NCBI RefSeq assembly: GCF_012971725.1
Contig: NZ_CP048833.1
Span: 2,666,001-2,730,000 of the forward strand
Reading direction: 5' to 3'
Length of the DNA: 64,000 bases
Origin: Pseudomonas multiresinivorans
Lineage (GTDB): Bacteria > Pseudomonadota > Gammaproteobacteria > Pseudomonadales > Pseudomonadaceae
A program made the position numbers and the translations under genes. Positions 61,460 to 64,000 of the stretch are shown here, piece after piece; position 1 is the stretch's first letter, and every line of letters starts with the position of its first letter. The notes under the pieces were generated by a model, which saw only the letters and a list, made by a program, of their open reading frames with translations, ran no database searches and was not told where the DNA came from.

Positions 61460-61899
61460 TTTATCCGATCCTGCTGACCTTGCACCTGTTCGCCGCGCTG
61501 ATGTTCATCGGCACGGTGTTCTTCGAGGTGCTGATCTTCGAGAGCGTGCGCAAGTACGTGCCGGCTGCGGTAATGCGCCAGGTGGAGCAGGGCATCGGCA
61601 AGCGTGCGCGGCGGCTGATGCCCTGGGTGTTGCTGGTGCTGTTCAGTGCCGGCCTGGGCATGGTCTGGACGCGCTACCTGCCGCTGCTGGCAGACCCGCT
61701 GGCGTCCTCCTTCGGCACCTTGCTGAGCCTGAAGATCGTCCTCGCCCTGAGCGTACTCGGGCACTTCTTCACCGCCATGTTCCTGCTCTACAGCGGGCGC
61801 ATGAACTCGACGTATTTCCGCCGGATTCACCTGAGTGTCTTCAGCCACATGGTCGGCATCGTGCTGCTGGCCAAGGGCATGTTCTACCTGAGCTGGTAA
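61456..61899 (+). CDS. four-helix membrane protein, CopD-like
   Basis: A 147-residue integral membrane protein with four predicted helices. Histidines sit within or near the helices (LTLHLFAALMF, LGHFFTAMF, IHLSVFSHMVG), in places where CopD-type and haem-b proteins carry ligands. It is translationally coupled to the ATPase. It may pass copper, haem or another cofactor, or carry electrons for ligand release; this is inference from layout. A start at 61456 is certain from the overlap; the longer frame upstream is the ATPase in another phase. Confidence 0.6.
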   Translation: MIYPILLTLHLFAALMFIGTVFFEVLIFESVRKYVPAAVMRQVEQGIGKRARRLMPWVLLVLFSAGLGMVWTRYLPLLADPLASSFGTLLSLKIVLALSVLGHFFTAMFLLYSGRMNSTYFRRIHLSVFSHMVGIVLLAKGMFYLSW

Positions 61900-61927
61900 G
61901 CCAGATTTCGTGCAGACGGAGCTTGTC

Positions 61928-64000
61928 ATGAGTCGTTGCTTGTCCCCCAAACGCCACTTCCCTTCGAAAATCTCATTTCCCCTGCTGGCCCTCGGCCTGC
62001 TGCCGCTGGCGGCGTTGGCGGAAGATCGCATCGAACTGGAGCCGATGCAGGTCAGCGGGAAAAGCCCCGCGCCGGTCAGCGTTTCGGCGCAGACCGAAAG
62101 CGAGCGCCTGGCCCGCGTGCCCGGCGGAACCAATCTCGCCGAGCCGCAGCAGGAGACGCGCCTGGCGACCCTGCGCGACGCGCTGGACTACCAGCCCGGC
62201 CTGGTGATCCAGGACTTCTTCGGCGGCACCGATCAGCCGCGCCTGAATATTCGCGGCTCGGGTATCCAGAGCAACCCGGTCAACCGCGGCGTGCTGTTGT
62301 TGCAGGACGGCCTGCCGCTCAACGAGGCGGATGGCTCCTTCATCATCGGTCTGCTGGAGCCGCGCAACGCCTCGTGGATCAGCGCCCGACGCGGTGCAAA
62401 CGCCGGCAGCCCCGGTGCGACTGCCCTGGGTGGCGAACTGGAGTTCAACTCGCTGACTGGCGCCGACGAAGCCGGACGCGTCCGACTGGAGACCGGCAGT
62501 GTCGGCCGCCAGGGCCTGCAGGCCGCCGCCGGGCTGGATGGAGGCGGGCACGATGCGCGGGTGAGCGTCAGCCATGACGAGTACGATGGCTATCGTCATC
62601 ACTCCGCTTCCCTCCGCACCGTGGTGCAGAGCAACTTCGGCCTAGACCTGGGCAACGGCGTTCAGAACCGCAGCTACCTGTCCTATAGCGACCTGACCTT
62701 CGAGATCCCCAACGTCATCACCAAGGCGCGTCTGAAGGACGACCCACGCAGCGTGCTGGGCGACGGCAACACTGGGCAGGACCGCCTGCTCAACGTCTAC
62801 AAGCGCGATCCGCACCGCGACACCCAGCAACTGCGCCTGGCCAACCGTACGCAGTGGAGCGGGGCGGGCTGGCAGCAGAGCTTCGGTGTCTACGGGCAGA
62901 ACACCCAGGACGACTTCACCGACCCGCTCAGCCACACCCTGACCGACAGCGATACCCTCGGCGCACAATGGCTTATCGAAGGCGAGCAACGCCTGTTCGG
63001 CTATCGCCTGGGCGCCAGTTGGTCCTACAGCGACATGACGCGCGAGCTGTATGCCAACAATCCGCAGAACGGCAGCCGCATGCAGCGCTTCGGCAACTTC
63101 GACCTGGAGGCGTCCAACCTCGATCTGCTGCTCGGCTTGGACTGGCACCTGGCGCCGGACTGGACCTTGGTCACCGAGGTGAAGTGGAGCGATGTCCGCC
63201 GTGATGCGGACTCGCGTGACGGCGCTGGTCATCTCGACCAGGGCTGGGACTTCGCCACGCCGAAGATCGGCCTGAACTGGACGCCCAGCCCCGACTTGCG
63301 CTGGTACGCCAACATCAGCCGCAGCCACGAAGCGCCGACATTCTGGGAAATCGTTTCCGCCGAAGTCTCACCCGCGGCCCCCGCGGCGGCACAAGCGCAG
63401 TTGGTCGACCTCGACGTGCAGCGCGCGACCACGTACGAGATCGGTGGCACCGGTCGAATCGCCCAGACCGACTGGAGCCTGACGCTGTACCAGAGCGACG
63501 TGGAAGACGAGCTGATCTCCACCAGCGATGCCTACGGAGTGAAGGTGGGAACCTACAACTACGGATCACGTACCCGCCACCGCGGTGTCGAGGCGGGGCT
63601 GAACGGCCTGCTGCCGACCTCGGCCAGCATCGGCGGCGACCTGGCCTACCGAGTGGCCTGGACCTTCAGCGACTTCCGTTTCCGTGGCGGCGAGTTCCAG
63701 GGCAACCAGATCGCCGGCGTGCCGCGTCAGCTTTGGGCGGCGGAACTGCTCTACCGGCGCGGCCCTTGGAGCGTCGGACCGAACCTGCGCTGGCTGCCGC
63801 AGGACACTCCGACCGACCACGCCAACACCCGCAACAACTATCAGGATTCCTACGCGCTCTGGGGGCTCAAGGCCAGCTATAAGGCCCGCGAAGGACTGAG
63901 CGTCTACGTGCAGGGCGACAACCTGGCGGACAAGACCTACGCGAGCAGCTACGTGATCCGCAACCGTGCCGATGCCAGCCAACCGACCTTCCTCAGTGGC
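61928..64000 (+). CDS. TonB-dependent receptor (partial, 3' end beyond window)
   Basis: 691 codons are visible without a stop; the gene continues past the window end. The start is ATG 61928, 28 bases after the four-helix gene. A signal peptide (SFPLLALGLLPLAALA) is followed directly by a TonB-box-like IELEPMQVSG and a plug domain (LRDALDYQPGLVIQDFFGG, NIRGSGIQSN, GVLLLQDGLPLNEADG, SARRGANAGSPGATALGG); there is no STN domain. The barrel follows. It is of the FecA/OprC-like transporter kind that does not signal. As the last known gene of the uptake run it would bring the same cargo across the outer membrane. Confidence 0.87.
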   Translation, partial: MSRCLSPKRHFPSKISFPLLALGLLPLAALAEDRIELEPMQVSGKSPAPVSVSAQTESERLARVPGGTNLAEPQQETRLATLRDALDYQPGLVIQDFFGGTDQPRLNIRGSGIQSNPVNRGVLLLQDGLPLNEADGSFIIGLLEPRNASWISARRGANAGSPGATALGGELEFNSLTGADEAGRVRLETGSVGRQGLQAAAGLDGGGHDARVSVSHDEYDGYRHHSASLRTVVQSNFGLDLGNGVQNRSYLSYSDLTFEIPNVITKARLKDDPRSVLGDGNTGQDRLLNVYKRDPHRDTQQLRLANRTQWSGAGWQQSFGVYGQNTQDDFTDPLSHTLTDSDTLGAQWLIEGEQRLFGYRLGASWSYSDMTRELYANNPQNGSRMQRFGNFDLEASNLDLLLGLDWHLAPDWTLVTEVKWSDVRRDADSRDGAGHLDQGWDFATPKIGLNWTPSPDLRWYANISRSHEAPTFWEIVSAEVSPAAPAAAQAQLVDLDVQRATTYEIGGTGRIAQTDWSLTLYQSDVEDELISTSDAYGVKVGTYNYGSRTRHRGVEAGLNGLLPTSASIGGDLAYRVAWTFSDFRFRGGEFQGNQIAGVPRQLWAAELLYRRGPWSVGPNLRWLPQDTPTDHANTRNNYQDSYALWGLKASYKAREGLSVYVQGDNLADKTYASSYVIRNRADASQPTFLSG

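Overview
The window looks like chromosomal DNA of a high-GC Pseudomonas, probably of the aeruginosa/citronellolis/nitroreducens side of the genus. The evidence is the even, strongly GC-biased codon use, an AlkS/MalT-size LuxR regulator, an SdsA-type alkylsulfatase, a FecI-FecR-receptor module, an orphan cbb3 oxidase subunit CcoN, and DUF1302/DUF1329 outer-envelope pairs. The species assignment is inference. No rRNA, tRNA, insertion sequence, phage gene or CRISPR array was seen.

Region 1 (162-15987, + strand) is a long catabolic gene run behind an AlkS/MalT-like regulator: two near-duplicate acyl-CoA dehydrogenases, an SDR-hydratase fusion like peroxisomal multifunctional enzyme 2, a thiolase-fold protein that has lost the thiolase nucleophile, an acyl-CoA synthetase, an intact SCP-x-type thiolase, a second pair of acyl-CoA dehydrogenases, and an exported alkylsulfatase. 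Region 2 (16042-22786) holds alcohol/aldehyde/acyl interconversion genes: a Zn alcohol dehydrogenase, LuxC and LuxE (no luciferase), an Fe alcohol dehydrogenase, a thioesterase and a TetR regulator. Region 3 (22848-39078) holds two paralogous DUF1302-DUF1329 envelope pairs, another SCP-x thiolase, a MaoC-type hydratase pair, an SDR, DUF2889, two secreted DUF1254/DUF1214 proteins, a cytochrome c, an arylsulfatase and an AraC regulator. Region 4 (39121-46682, - strand) has a Tat-exported flavin amine-oxidase-like protein and a classical beta-oxidation set (FadE-like, FadB-like, FadA-like, SDR).

Read together, 162-46682 is a beta-oxidation supercluster for a hydrophobic, probably branched or alicyclic, alcohol or acid that can arrive as a sulfate ester. 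The steps would be desulfation in the periplasm, passage through the DUF1302 barrels, alcohol to aldehyde to acyl-CoA, then several rounds of dehydrogenation, hydration and thiolysis. No hydroxylating or ring-cleaving oxygenase is present, so ring attack, if any, is encoded elsewhere. The exact substrate cannot be read from the sequence. Perfect AANAANAA motifs at several translation starts suggest Hfq/Crc catabolite repression.

Region 5 (47112-53192) is an iron-acquisition module (TonB receptor, FecR, FecI with a Fur-type palindrome), followed by a less GC-rich stretch with an unrecognised secreted protein and a nitronate monooxygenase-like gene whose promoter spacer is an 18-bp perfect palindrome. 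Region 6 (53523-58966) has LysR, an HPP-CBS membrane protein, CcoN with a coupled small Cys-rich gene, a small unrecognised protein and a Crp/Fnr regulator. Region 7 (59001-64000) is a tightly overlapping uptake operon: binding protein, permease, ATPase, a four-helix membrane protein, and a TonB receptor that runs off the window end.
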